The notes under the pieces were generated by a model. It saw only the letters and a program-made list of their open reading frames with translations, was not told where the DNA came from and ran no database searches. The position numbers and the translations under genes are program-made. A stretch of DNA of 64,000 nt. It comes from Halioglobus sp. (GTDB taxonomy: Bacteria; Pseudomonadota; Gammaproteobacteria; Pseudomonadales; Halieaceae). Location: positions 162,647-226,646 of the forward strand of contig JAGRIE010000002.1 in the NCBI GenBank assembly GCA_020443425.1, read 5' to 3'. Each line of letters opens with the position of its first letter. The first letter of the stretch is position 1. This document shows positions 35,277-42,998 of this stretch, piece by piece.

Positions 35277-35319
35277 TATAATAGATAGTTAAGATACTAT
35301 CGTTCTATTTAAGAGAACG
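35277..35319. promoter_or_regulatory. Divergent dabB/LysR control region: TATAAT and two overlapping palindromes
   Basis: A perfect TATAAT lies at 35277-35282 (+ strand). It is followed by GATAGT-N6-ACTATC (35284-35301) and CGTTCT-N7-AGAACG (35301-35319), both with perfect six-base arms and sharing one base. LysR proteins usually autoregulate and control the divergent target from such sites. The second palindrome ends six bases before the LysR ATG, consistent with autorepression. Confidence 0.6.
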
Positions 35320-35324
35320 AACAC

Positions 35325-36227
35325 ATGAGAAACCTCAACTTCCACCACCTCTACTATTTTTGGGTTGTCGCCAAGGAGGGGCACCTGACGCGCGCCGCCG
35401 AACAGCTCCATGTCTCACAATCCGCACTGTCGTCACAGATCCGCCAGTTGCAGGACCAGCTGGGGCATGAGTTGTTCAGTCGCGACGGTCGCTCCCTGCG
35501 GCTGACCGAGGTGGGCTATCTGGTGCTGGAGTACGCCGAGAGTATCTTCAACCTCGGCAGCGAACTGCTGGCGCTGACGGAGAGTGGCGATCTGCAGCGC
35601 CTGCAGCGCCTGCGCATCGGCTCTGTGGCCACGCTGTCGCGCAACTTCCAGGAGAATTTCCTGCGCCCGGTGATCGGTGAGGCCAAGGTGAAGCTGATCA
35701 TACGCTCCGCCAGTCTCGAGGAACTGCTGGAGCAGCTCAAGGTGCACAAACTGGACCTGATCCTGTCCAACCGCGCGGTGGCCGCAGACTCCTCCACCCC
35801 GTGGCGCTGCCAGCAGGTCGCGCAGCAGAGTGTGTGCATTGTCGGGCCGCCCGGCAAAGCGGCCAAACGCTTCCGGTTTCCACAGGATCTCGGCACGCTG
35901 CCACTGATTTTACCCGGCCCCAGCAGTGATATCCGCAGCCAGTTTGACCTGATGTGTGAGCAGTTGGGGGTGGAAGTCGACCCCTATGCGGAGGTGGAGG
36001 ACATGGCGATGTTGCGACTGCTGACCCGTGATTCTGGCGGTCTGGCGGTGGTGCCGGAAGTGGTGGTGCAGGACGAGTTGCAGAGCGGGCGCCTGCAGAA
36101 ATACCGGGTGTTGGAGAACGTCGTCGAGTGTTTCTACGCGATCACGGCAAAACGCCATTTTGAGCTGGTGGCGCTGAATACGCTGCTTGAACAGTCGCTG
36201 GCCAGCATGCAGGCAACGGCGCCATAG
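35325..36227 (+). CDS. LysR-family regulator (NhaR-like), probable regulator of dabBA
   Basis: 300 residues. The N-terminal winged helix-turn-helix reads NFHHLYYFWVVAKEGHLTRA, then AEQLHVSQSALSSQIRQLQD; the LNYHHLxYFWxVAxEG beginning is characteristic of the NhaR subgroup. A linker helix and a periplasmic-binding-protein-like effector domain follow (residues about 90-300). It is divergent from dabB with 118 bases between start codons, the standard LysR arrangement. In known DAB systems a LysR-type regulator is a common partner, so CO2-responsive control is a reasonable inference. NhaR proper responds to sodium, another possibility given the ion-driven pump. Confidence 0.88.
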   Translation: MRNLNFHHLYYFWVVAKEGHLTRAAEQLHVSQSALSSQIRQLQDQLGHELFSRDGRSLRLTEVGYLVLEYAESIFNLGSELLALTESGDLQRLQRLRIGSVATLSRNFQENFLRPVIGEAKVKLIIRSASLEELLEQLKVHKLDLILSNRAVAADSSTPWRCQQVAQQSVCIVGPPGKAAKRFRFPQDLGTLPLILPGPSSDIRSQFDLMCEQLGVEVDPYAEVEDMAMLRLLTRDSGGLAVVPEVVVQDELQSGRLQKYRVLENVVECFYAITAKRHFELVALNTLLEQSLASMQATAP

Positions 36228-36251
36228 CGTAGCGGCCGCCGCGGCGTTTTG

Positions 36252-37376
36252 CTAGAACACATAGGTGAGGGCGAAAAAGCCCTTGAAGACATAGTCGTCA
36301 TCGACGATGGGGCTGTCGGTGATCTCATCGTCAAAAAACTCAACCGCGACATTCATCACCACCAGCCAGTCTGTGTTGATCTCATACATGACGCCCACGC
36401 CGGCGTCCGTGGTGAAGGCGGCATCCACGCGGTAGGCGGGCCTGTCGGCGGTCGCCTTGTCCTGTGGCACGCCGAAATCGTAATCGGCCAGATCCCGCGT
36501 CAGCCAGTTGATGCCCAGCGTGGGTGAGAATCGGAACGCGCCCCACTGGAAGGACTTGTCGACCGCAATGCGCGCCTCCCCGCCGCCGGTTCGGTCCAGC
36601 ACATCGTGCTGGTAGCCGAGTGCCAGATCAAATCCCATCGGCAGTTCTGCCAGCAGCGCGAGGCCGGCGGTGAAGGTGCTGTCGCGGTCACCCATGCCCT
36701 TGAGGTAGTCGCTGTCATCCTCCTCGTAGACCCCGGGGCGATAACTGCCGGCCGCCGCCAGGCGCAATGTGCCGCTGCCGATGAGGCCGTAGCGTATGTT
36801 GGGGCCCAGTACCTGCAGGCGGTCGCCGTTGTAGGTAATGGCGGGAATGACCTGGGTTACGCCGCCGCTGTAGTCCCGGTACGGGCTGCTGCGGCTGATG
36901 GCGCCCACGCCGACGCCCAACCGTCCCAGCTTGCCCAGCGGGCGGTACAGTCCCACCGTGAACAGCCGCTCTGTGTCACCTTCCGCCACCGTGAAGGCCG
37001 CGCTGGAATAACTGGGCGGGCCTTTGGGCCGGTAGTTATTGGAGAATCCCAGCGGTTCGGTGGGTATCCCGATAAAATTTTTGTCGATCTCGCGGTTACT
37101 GTTTTCATCGTAGTAGACCAGCAGGGCATATTCGCCCGGGGCGACGTCCGTGATGACGTAACGAGCGCGCCCATCGAGCGTGAAGACCTCGACCCGGTCG
37201 GGATCCCTCAGGTCGCCGAAGGTATTGGCCGAGCTGAACAGCGCAAGCACAACAGCGCCGGACTCGGGCGGGCTGGCAAGCGCCACAGCGACGTCCGCCG
37301 CCAGTGCGCGGCTGGTGAGCAGCGCCAGTAGTGCGGTCGCGGCGGCGGCCCGCTTCAGGATGGCTATTGTCTTCAT
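36252..37376 (-). CDS. Exported DUF2141-MipA/OmpV fusion protein
   Basis: 374 residues. A signal peptide (MKTIAILKRAAAATALLALL, then TSRALA) leads to a DUF2141 beta-sandwich (residues about 26-130; FTLDGRARYVITDVAPGEYA, VYYDENSNREID, IPTEPLGFSNN). After that comes a MipA/OmpV-type outer-membrane beta-barrel: GVGVGAISRSSPYRDYSGGV, QVIPAITYNGDRLQVLGPNI, alternating strands, and the terminal FFALTYVF with aromatic C-terminus typical of BAM substrates. The two domains usually occur as separate proteins. The role is unclear; MipA scaffolds peptidoglycan enzymes in E. coli. It converges with the LysR gene. The start at 37376 begins at the signal peptide. Confidence 0.8.
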   Translation of the reverse strand: MKTIAILKRAAAATALLALLTSRALAADVAVALASPPESGAVVLALFSSANTFGDLRDPDRVEVFTLDGRARYVITDVAPGEYALLVYYDENSNREIDKNFIGIPTEPLGFSNNYRPKGPPSYSSAAFTVAEGDTERLFTVGLYRPLGKLGRLGVGVGAISRSSPYRDYSGGVTQVIPAITYNGDRLQVLGPNIRYGLIGSGTLRLAAAGSYRPGVYEEDDSDYLKGMGDRDSTFTAGLALLAELPMGFDLALGYQHDVLDRTGGGEARIAVDKSFQWGAFRFSPTLGINWLTRDLADYDFGVPQDKATADRPAYRVDAAFTTDAGVGVMYEINTDWLVVMNVAVEFFDDEITDSPIVDDDYVFKGFFALTYVF

Positions 37377-37701
37377 GGTCTGTTTTTCCGGGTTGTGACA
37401 GATAGGGTGGGAACACGGTTGCAGCGCGACGCTCCGGCGCCGCTGTGGCGGCGGGTCAGGCAATGCTGACGGACAGGGGCACGAGGCTTCGGGCCTGTAT
37501 ACGGTTGTCGACGCCCGGTGGATGACTGCAAACCTGTGCGCATGCCGTGCAGTGTGCCTGAAGTGTGCCTGAAGTGTGCCTGAAGTGGGTGCCCCGCACC
37601 AAAAAAGAACACCCCCCTGCCTTTATCGGTGCGCCCACGGCTGGCGGCAAAGTGGCGAAATCCTGGCTTTTTATGGAAATAATCATATAAAACAATACCT
37701 T
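37377..37701. other. Intergenic region upstream of the MipA fusion and the isomerase operon
   Basis: About 325 bases without a supported gene. It contains three perfect tandem copies of the 11-base unit AGTGTGCCTGA (37551-37583) and an AT-rich stretch (37660-37700) leading into the sigma-54-like promoter. Presumably it carries the divergent promoter of the MipA fusion. Confidence 0.4.
37551..37583. repeat. Three tandem copies of an 11-bp unit
   Basis: AGTGTGCCTGA is repeated exactly three times without gaps and followed by a partial fourth (AGTG). It could be a slippage product or a set of direct-repeat binding sites upstream of the operon at 37.7 kb. Confidence 0.6.
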
Positions 37702-37718
37702 GGAATTATACATACAAG

Positions 37719-37735
37719 TTGGCATGGTTTATGCC
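37719..37735 (+). promoter_or_regulatory. Sigma-54-like promoter of the isomerase/desaturase/ABC operon
   Basis: TTGGCATGGTTTATGCC has GG and GC dinucleotides 10 bases apart, as in the -24/-12 sigma-54 consensus. It is embedded in a 34-bp block (37702-37735) shared with sites before the Rieske and GlnT-like genes. Transcription would start about 37746, before the ATG at 37770. An alternative is a TetR operator. Confidence 0.55.
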
Positions 37736-37769
37736 TTTGCTACAGCAACAGCAGCGCAAAGGTAAGGTC

Positions 37770-38642
37770 ATGCAATTACTCAACTTCAAAACACTCTGGG
37801 GCCACACCACCAGCATTGAGCACGCCGCTCTGCTGGCCAAGGCAGCCCAATTTTCCGGGCTGGAAGCGCCCGCCGTCCACACCGACCCGGGCCATCTGCA
37901 GGCACTGGGTGAGGCGCTGGCCGCACACGAGTTGCAGTGGATACAGGAGATCTGTACCGCAGGCTCCTACGTCCCCAGACGGCAGGCCAGCGTCTGCGAA
38001 CACCTCGAGGACCTGGAGGCGCAAATTGTCATCGGCAAGCCGCTGGCACCCCGGTTCGTCAATGTGATGGGCGGCTGCGATGCCTGGCCGATTGCCACCA
38101 GTGTGGATTTTTTCAAGGCGGCGATGGAGATCGCGGATAAACACAATGTCCTGTGTTCCTTTGAAACCCACCGCGGTCGCTCTTTCTACTGCCCGTGGAA
38201 TACTGCGGCAGTGCTGGAGCAGATTCCCGATATCAGGATCACCTGCGACTTCAGCCACTGGGTTGTCGTCAGCGAGCGACTCATGGACAGCGAGTGGGAT
38301 GCCATCGAACTGGCGGCACAGCACGCGCATCACGTGCACAGCCGCGTCGGTTACGACCAGGGCCCGCAGGTGCCGCATCCGGCGGCGCCGGAGTATGCCG
38401 AGGCGCTCGCCAGCCACCAGCGCTGCTGGGAGGCGGTCTGGACGGCGCAACAGGCACGCGGCTACCAGCAGACAACCATGACACCGGAGTTCGGCCCGGA
38501 CGGTTACCTGCACCACCTCCCGTTCACCAATGCCCCGATCGCCGACCTGTGGGATATCAACCAGTGGATCGGCGCCACCGAACAGCAACATTTCGCAGCG
38601 TGGTCACAGGCGGCCACCCCACAGGAGGCCCAACGTGCTTAA
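37770..38642 (+). CDS. Sugar-phosphate isomerase/epimerase-like TIM-barrel protein
   Basis: 290 residues of the xylose-isomerase/AP-endonuclease-2 TIM-barrel family. Likely divalent-metal ligands are Glu in CSFETHRGRSF, Asp in ITCDFSHW, His in HAHHVHSRVG and Glu in TPEFGPDGY. Family members isomerise sugars, hydroxypyruvate or inositol derivatives, or act as lyases on small metabolites; the substrate here is unknown. The ATG at 37770 follows an AAGGTAAGG-type site and lies about 24 bases after the predicted start of transcription. First gene of a five-gene operon with desaturase, permease, binding protein and ATPase. Confidence 0.78.
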   Translation: MQLLNFKTLWGHTTSIEHAALLAKAAQFSGLEAPAVHTDPGHLQALGEALAAHELQWIQEICTAGSYVPRRQASVCEHLEDLEAQIVIGKPLAPRFVNVMGGCDAWPIATSVDFFKAAMEIADKHNVLCSFETHRGRSFYCPWNTAAVLEQIPDIRITCDFSHWVVVSERLMDSEWDAIELAAQHAHHVHSRVGYDQGPQVPHPAAPEYAEALASHQRCWEAVWTAQQARGYQQTTMTPEFGPDGYLHHLPFTNAPIADLWDINQWIGATEQQHFAAWSQAATPQEAQRA

Positions 38643-39648
38643 AGCCCTCGAACTGCGCGACCCACAGGGCGCGCACTACACCGCAGCTGTGCTGCTCTAT
38701 ATCGCGGTCGCCTATATCGGCGGCTGGGTGGCACTGTTCCAGGACAGTGTCGCGCTCAATGCCATCGGGGTCATCGCACTGGCCCACGGTATGTTCATTG
38801 CAGCCTACCTGCTGCACGACTGCGGTCACAACGCCATCTTCCTGTCTACACAGCGCAATGCCTGGCTGGGCGAGGTGTTGAACTGGATCGTCGGCAGCAG
38901 TTATGGGCGCTATGAGGATATCCGCTACAAGCACATGCGCCACCACGTCGATAACTACGATCCGGTGGTCTGGGACTACCGCAGTTTCCTGCAGCGTCAC
39001 CCGGCGCTGGAGGCTGTGGTGAAAGCGGCGGAGTGGGCTTACATCCCGGCAGTTGAGATCATGATGCACGCCATGATGGTCGCCGCGCCGTGGTGTATCG
39101 AATCCAAGCGGGCGCAGCGCAAACGGGTACTGACTGTGGTGCTGGTCCGCGGCAGCCTGCTGGCACTGGTATTCCTCGCCAGCCCGTTGGCATTCGCGCT
39201 GTATGTGCTCGCGCAGCTGTTGTTGATGACGGCACTGCGCTTCATGGACTGCTACCAGCACAACTACGAGGTGGTGTTCAACCTCGACGAGAAAGACGTT
39301 GACATCCCCCACCGTGGTGACGCCGAGTTCGAGCAGCGCAATACCTACAGCAACCTGCTGTCGGCGCGCTACCCGCTGATCAACCTGCTGGCGCTGAACT
39401 TCTGCTATCACAACGCGCATCACGAGAAGCCGACCCTGGGCTGGTACCGGCTGCCGGCGCTGCATGCGCAGATGTACCCGGATGTAGAGCCGCAGGTACT
39501 GGGCTTTGTCGAACAGGCGCGCGCTTTCCACAAACACCGGGTGGCGCGTATCTACGCCGAGGACTACGGCGATGACGAGGTCAAGCAATCGCTGGCGGAG
39601 GGGCGCGCCGTCGGCGCCGATGCCCTCAGCTTCCTGACCGCATTCTAG
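38635..39648 (+). CDS. Membrane fatty-acid desaturase/hydroxylase family protein
   Basis: Di-iron integral membrane oxygenase, 337 residues. The three histidine boxes are visible: HDCGHN, HMRHH and HNAHHEKP, with hydrophobic helix pairs between them. Proteins of this family desaturate or hydroxylate acyl chains or other hydrocarbon substrates using O2 and a redox partner. The start is a GTG at 38635 with AGGAGG seven bases upstream; it overlaps the end of the isomerase gene by eight bases. Its place within an ABC-importer operon suggests it acts on the imported compound rather than on membrane lipids (inference). Confidence 0.85.
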   Translation: MLKALELRDPQGAHYTAAVLLYIAVAYIGGWVALFQDSVALNAIGVIALAHGMFIAAYLLHDCGHNAIFLSTQRNAWLGEVLNWIVGSSYGRYEDIRYKHMRHHVDNYDPVVWDYRSFLQRHPALEAVVKAAEWAYIPAVEIMMHAMMVAAPWCIESKRAQRKRVLTVVLVRGSLLALVFLASPLAFALYVLAQLLLMTALRFMDCYQHNYEVVFNLDEKDVDIPHRGDAEFEQRNTYSNLLSARYPLINLLALNFCYHNAHHEKPTLGWYRLPALHAQMYPDVEPQVLGFVEQARAFHKHRVARIYAEDYGDDEVKQSLAEGRAVGADALSFLTAF

Positions 39649-39658
39649 AGGCCGGACG

Positions 39659-40468
39659 ATGGACGTTGCTGAAACAACATCACCTGACGCCCTGGCGAGC
39701 GTGCGCGCGCTGTTCGGCTCCCGTGTATTCCTGGGCGCACTGGGCTGGACGATGTTCGTCGGCGGCTGGTGGCTGGCCGCCAATGCGCAACTGGCGCCGG
39801 AGCGACTGTTTCCCGGCCCCGACCGGGTCTTTGTCAGCCTCTACGAACTGCTCACCGAGAAAAATTTCGCCGCCGACATCTGGGCCAGCGTGAAACGCAT
39901 TCTCACCAGCTTCTCCATCGCGGTACTGCTGGCCATGCCGTTCGGCCTGTTGATCGGCGCCTACCGGCCAGTCGATCGCCTGCTGGCGCCGCTCGCTGGC
40001 GCCTTCCGCTACCTGCCGGCACCGGCCTTCATCCCGCTGCTGCTGATGTGGCTGGGCACCGGCGAGGAGCAGAAGATCGCGCTGCTGGTGATCGGTGTGG
40101 TGTTCTTCCTGATCATCATGATTGCGGATGTCACGCGGCAGGTGCCGAGGGTGTATACGGAGACCGCGCGCACGCTGGGCCTGCGCCCGGTGCAGATCCT
40201 GGGCTCGGTCATTTTCCGTGCCAGCCTCGCCGGCTATGTCGATGTCTTCCGGCAGCTGCTGGCTGTCAGCTGGACCTACCTTGTTATCGCCGAGATCGTG
40301 GCGGCCACGGATGGTATCGGCGCGATGATGATGCGCGCCAAACGGTTTGTCCATGTCGACGACATCATGGCCGGCATTCTGGTCATCGGGCTGCTTGGCC
40401 TGTTGTTCGACGCCCTGTTCAAAGCACTGCACCGCGGTGCATTTCGATACCTTCAACCCAACCAGTAG
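39659..40468 (+). CDS. ABC transporter permease, NitT/TauT/SsuC type
   Basis: 269 residues with six predicted membrane helices; the cytoplasmic coupling EAA-type loop is recognisable around TARTLGLRPVQILGSVIFRA. The N-terminal VGGWWLAANAQLAPERLFPGP is typical of SsuC/TauC/nitrate permeases. It probably forms a homodimeric channel with the ATPase at 41.5 kb and receives substrate from the binding protein at 40.5 kb. The family transports taurine, sulfonates, nitrate, cyanate, thiamine precursors and similar small nitrogen or sulfur compounds. The start is 11 bases after the desaturase stop. Confidence 0.9.
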   Translation: MDVAETTSPDALASVRALFGSRVFLGALGWTMFVGGWWLAANAQLAPERLFPGPDRVFVSLYELLTEKNFAADIWASVKRILTSFSIAVLLAMPFGLLIGAYRPVDRLLAPLAGAFRYLPAPAFIPLLLMWLGTGEEQKIALLVIGVVFFLIIMIADVTRQVPRVYTETARTLGLRPVQILGSVIFRASLAGYVDVFRQLLAVSWTYLVIAEIVAATDGIGAMMMRAKRFVHVDDIMAGILVIGLLGLLFDALFKALHRGAFRYLQPNQ

Positions 40469-40493
40469 TTCCCATCAACCGAGGAGAAACACC

Positions 40494-41519
40494 ATGCACT
40501 ACCTTAAACTAGGCATCGCCATGCTGGCACTCACCCTGTGCGCCAGTGCGTACAGTTCCGAGCCCGTAAAACTGTCGCTGTTCTCGTGGCCGGGCTACGG
40601 CTTCTGGTTCATCGCGAAAGAGAAAGGGCTCACCGAGGGCCTGGAGCTGGATATCAGCATCATTGAGGACCCGTACCAGAGCTTCGGCATGATGACTGCC
40701 GGTGAACTGGATGCGACGTCCAGTACCGCTGAGTACGGTCCTATCGCGGCCGACAAGGACGTGGGGATCAAGCTGGTCACCTATACCAACCCCTCGTACG
40801 GCACCGATAAAATCATTCTGGCGCCGGGCATCACCAGCGCCGAGCAGCTCAAGGGACAAACCGTCGCTGTGTTGGAAGGTGGCTTGACCCAGATCTTCAT
40901 GGCGGAGTGGCTGACTGACAACGGCGTGGCGATTGACGAGGTCACCTTCACCAACCTGATCATGGACGATGCGGTCGGCGCGATGGTCGGCGGCACGGCG
41001 GCGGCCGCCGAATTCTGGGAACCGTTTGGCTCCCAGGTGCTGGAAGCACTGCCGGGTTCGACGGTCGCAGCGGACTCCACCGAGGAGAAATACATCACCA
41101 CCGCCATGCTGGGGGACGCGATGTATATGAGCACTGCCTTTCTCGAGAAGCGCCCGGAAGACGCGGCAAAACTGGTGCGCGCCTATTTCAAGGCGGTGGA
41201 TTTCTGGAAGTCGAATACCGCTGAGGCGAACCAGATCATCGCCGATGGCCTGAAGTTCAGCGTGGCCGACGTGGAGCAGGTGCTGGGCAGTACCGGTGAG
41301 ATCCACAAGGGTGGGATCTTCATTTTCGACCTGCAACAGGCGGCAATTTTCATGGGACTTATCCCCGGTGAACTGCCCCTGAATATCGCGGCCGACGGTA
41401 TGCAGGCGCACTGGGATGTCACCACTGACTGGTGGTTGCAGTTCGGTTTTATCGAGAAGGAGATGCCGATGTCCGCCGGTGTGGATACGGCTCCCCTGGC
41501 AGCGGCGCTCAACAAATGA
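40494..41519 (+). CDS. ABC transporter substrate-binding protein, NMT1/SsuA-like
   Basis: 341 residues with signal peptide MHYLKLGIAMLALTLCASAY. The mature protein has the two-lobed NMT1/THI5-like pattern: KLSLFSWPGYGFWFIAKEKG near the N-terminus, GELDATSSTAEYGPIAADKD for the ligand lobe and LKGQTVAVLEGGLTQIFMAE. Many relatives bind taurine, aliphatic sulfonates, nitrate or pyrimidine precursors. The strong GAGGAGAA site is about seven bases from the ATG at 40494. It delivers ligand to the permease encoded just upstream; its stop overlaps the ATPase start. Confidence 0.9.
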   Translation: MHYLKLGIAMLALTLCASAYSSEPVKLSLFSWPGYGFWFIAKEKGLTEGLELDISIIEDPYQSFGMMTAGELDATSSTAEYGPIAADKDVGIKLVTYTNPSYGTDKIILAPGITSAEQLKGQTVAVLEGGLTQIFMAEWLTDNGVAIDEVTFTNLIMDDAVGAMVGGTAAAAEFWEPFGSQVLEALPGSTVAADSTEEKYITTAMLGDAMYMSTAFLEKRPEDAAKLVRAYFKAVDFWKSNTAEANQIIADGLKFSVADVEQVLGSTGEIHKGGIFIFDLQQAAIFMGLIPGELPLNIAADGMQAHWDVTTDWWLQFGFIEKEMPMSAGVDTAPLAAALNK

Positions 41520-42310
41520 TTGAGCAACCGGATAACGGATTACTGGTACAGGGCGTCAGCAAGACCTTCCGGCTGCGCTCTGGCCAGGCCCTGAAAGCGC
41601 TGGACGATATCAATTTCGAACTGGAAAAAAACCAGGTGGGCGTGTTACTCGGGCCCTCCGGTTGCGGTAAATCAACGCTGCTGAGAATCATCGCCGGGCT
41701 CGAGTCCCATGAGCAGGGTGATATTTCAGTGGCGGGGCACTCCATACACGGTCCCGGTGTGGACCGCGGTATGGTGTTCCAGAATTACAGCTCCTTCCCG
41801 TGGTTGACGGTGGAGGACAATGTCGCGTTCGGGCTGAAAGCCCGGCGCGAGTCGCTGGACCTGCGCGAGGGCGTGGTCGATCATTTCATCCAGGCGGTGA
41901 AACTGGGTGGCTTCGAGAAAGCCTACCCCCACCAGTTGTCAGGCGGCATGCAGCAGCGCGTGGCCATTGCCCGCAGCCTGGTGAGCAGCCCGTCGATACT
42001 GTTGATGGATGAACCGTTCGGTGCGCTCGACCCGGAGACGCGCTGGCAGATGCAGAGCCTGCTGCTGGAGATTGTGAAGAAGGAGCGCACCACGGTGCTG
42101 ATGGTGTCGCACGATATTGAAGAGGCACTCTACCTGGGTGATGTGGTGTATTTTATGGGCACGCGTCCCGGCCGCATCCTGGAGACGATCCGCCCCGGCA
42201 TTGAACGCAGCAGCACGGACCGCGATGCGATTCTCGACGACACCGAATACCGCCAGCTCGAGCGCGAGATACGGCAGATGATGCGTTCCCAGTCACTGGT
42301 CTGTGCGTAG
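41516..42310 (+). CDS. ABC transporter ATP-binding protein, SsuB/TauB-like
   Basis: 264 residues. Walker A is [12 protein letters not shown], the signature is [15 protein letters not shown], Walker B is [12 protein letters not shown], and the switch histidine is in [12 protein letters not shown]. The ATG overlaps the binding-protein stop (ATGA), so translation is coupled. Together with the permease and binding protein it forms a complete importer of the nitrate/taurine/sulfonate class. Its 3' end overlaps the convergent TetR gene by 18 bases, which may allow antisense interference between the two transcripts. Confidence 0.93.
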   Translation: MIEQPDNGLLVQGVSKTFRLRSGQALKALDDINFELEKNQVGVLLGPSGCGKSTLLRIIAGLESHEQGDISVAGHSIHGPGVDRGMVFQNYSSFPWLTVEDNVAFGLKARRESLDLREGVVDHFIQAVKLGGFEKAYPHQLSGGMQQRVAIARSLVSSPSILLMDEPFGALDPETRWQMQSLLLEIVKKERTTVLMVSHDIEEALYLGDVVYFMGTRPGRILETIRPGIERSSTDRDAILDDTEYRQLEREIRQMMRSQSLVCA

Positions 42311-42904
42311 CAGGCGGAGAAATTCTCCGACAAAGAAATCCAGGTTGTTGTCGAGATCAGTGATTTTGGAATCGAACAGCCAGCTCTGGGTAATACCCAT
42401 CAGGTAACCGTACATCGACAGTGCCACTGTATCGCTGGCGCTCGCCGCGCGCAGCCCCGCCTGTTCGCGATACCGTGTCACCCATGAGGCAAAGGTTGCT
42501 ATCAGTGATGCGGTCAGGGCGCGCTCGCGCACCAGCGACTCCGATACCGCTTCGGTGAACTCGGTTTTGTTCAGGAAAATCTCAAACGACTGTCGGAAGT
42601 AGGTGTCGTCTATCAGCAGCCGAAGCCACTGCCGTGAGAAGGCGTCGGCGGCCTGCTCCGGGTCACCGCTGTCGTGATGCATCGCCACCAGCTGTTCCAA
42701 TGGCGCCTGCGAGAACGCGAGGATTTCCTCGAACAGCTCTTCCTTGTTGGCGAAATGCCAGTAGATGGGGCCGCGCGAACAGCCGGCCTCCTCGGCGATA
42801 AGGCGCAGGGTGGTGCCGCTGTACCCGCGCTGCCCGAACAGTTTTAGCGCCGCGTCGACCAGGCTCTGGCGTGTCCTGGCTGCATCCTCTTTGGTTCTTC
42901 TCAT
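42293..42904 (-). CDS. TetR-family repressor, candidate regulator of the flanking cluster
   Basis: 203 residues. The N-terminal helix-turn-helix is in LFGQRGYSGTTLRLIAEEAG and CSRGPIYWHFANKEEL, with the AcrR-type YWHFxNKEEL motif. The C-terminal ligand domain is predicted all-helical with an aromatic pocket (YFRQSFEIF). It sits between the importer operon and the GlnT-like gene, so it is the natural candidate to sense the imported compound or a pathway intermediate. The 34-bp block found before three nearby genes has partial dyad symmetry and could be its operator; this competes with the sigma-54 reading. Confidence 0.88.
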   Translation of the reverse strand: MRRTKEDAARTRQSLVDAALKLFGQRGYSGTTLRLIAEEAGCSRGPIYWHFANKEELFEEILAFSQAPLEQLVAMHHDSGDPEQAADAFSRQWLRLLIDDTYFRQSFEIFLNKTEFTEAVSESLVRERALTASLIATFASWVTRYREQAGLRAASASDTVALSMYGYLMGITQSWLFDSKITDLDNNLDFFVGEFLRLLRTDQ

Positions 42905-42941
42905 GCGCAGTTCTGCTTGCGTAAAGTGAGTAGTCTAAAGA

Positions 42942-42967
42942 CGCGGCGTTGAAAGGTAAACGCCGCG
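42942..42967 (-). terminator. Probable terminator after the GlnT-like gene
   Basis: Perfect 9-bp stem CGCGGCGTT/AACGCCGCG with an 8-base loop, lying between the GlnT-like gene and the TetR gene. On the gene strand it is followed by TCTTT, a weak T-tract. It could also partly insulate the TetR promoter. Confidence 0.55.
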
Positions 42968-42998
42968 TGCGGTTGTGACAGTCGAGACAGCGCTTGTG

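Noticed and set aside
36228-36251. GC-rich self-complementary stretch followed by TTTT between convergent LysR and MipA genes, as a terminator
   Set aside because: The possible stems have loops of only one or two bases, so a stable intrinsic terminator is not convincing.
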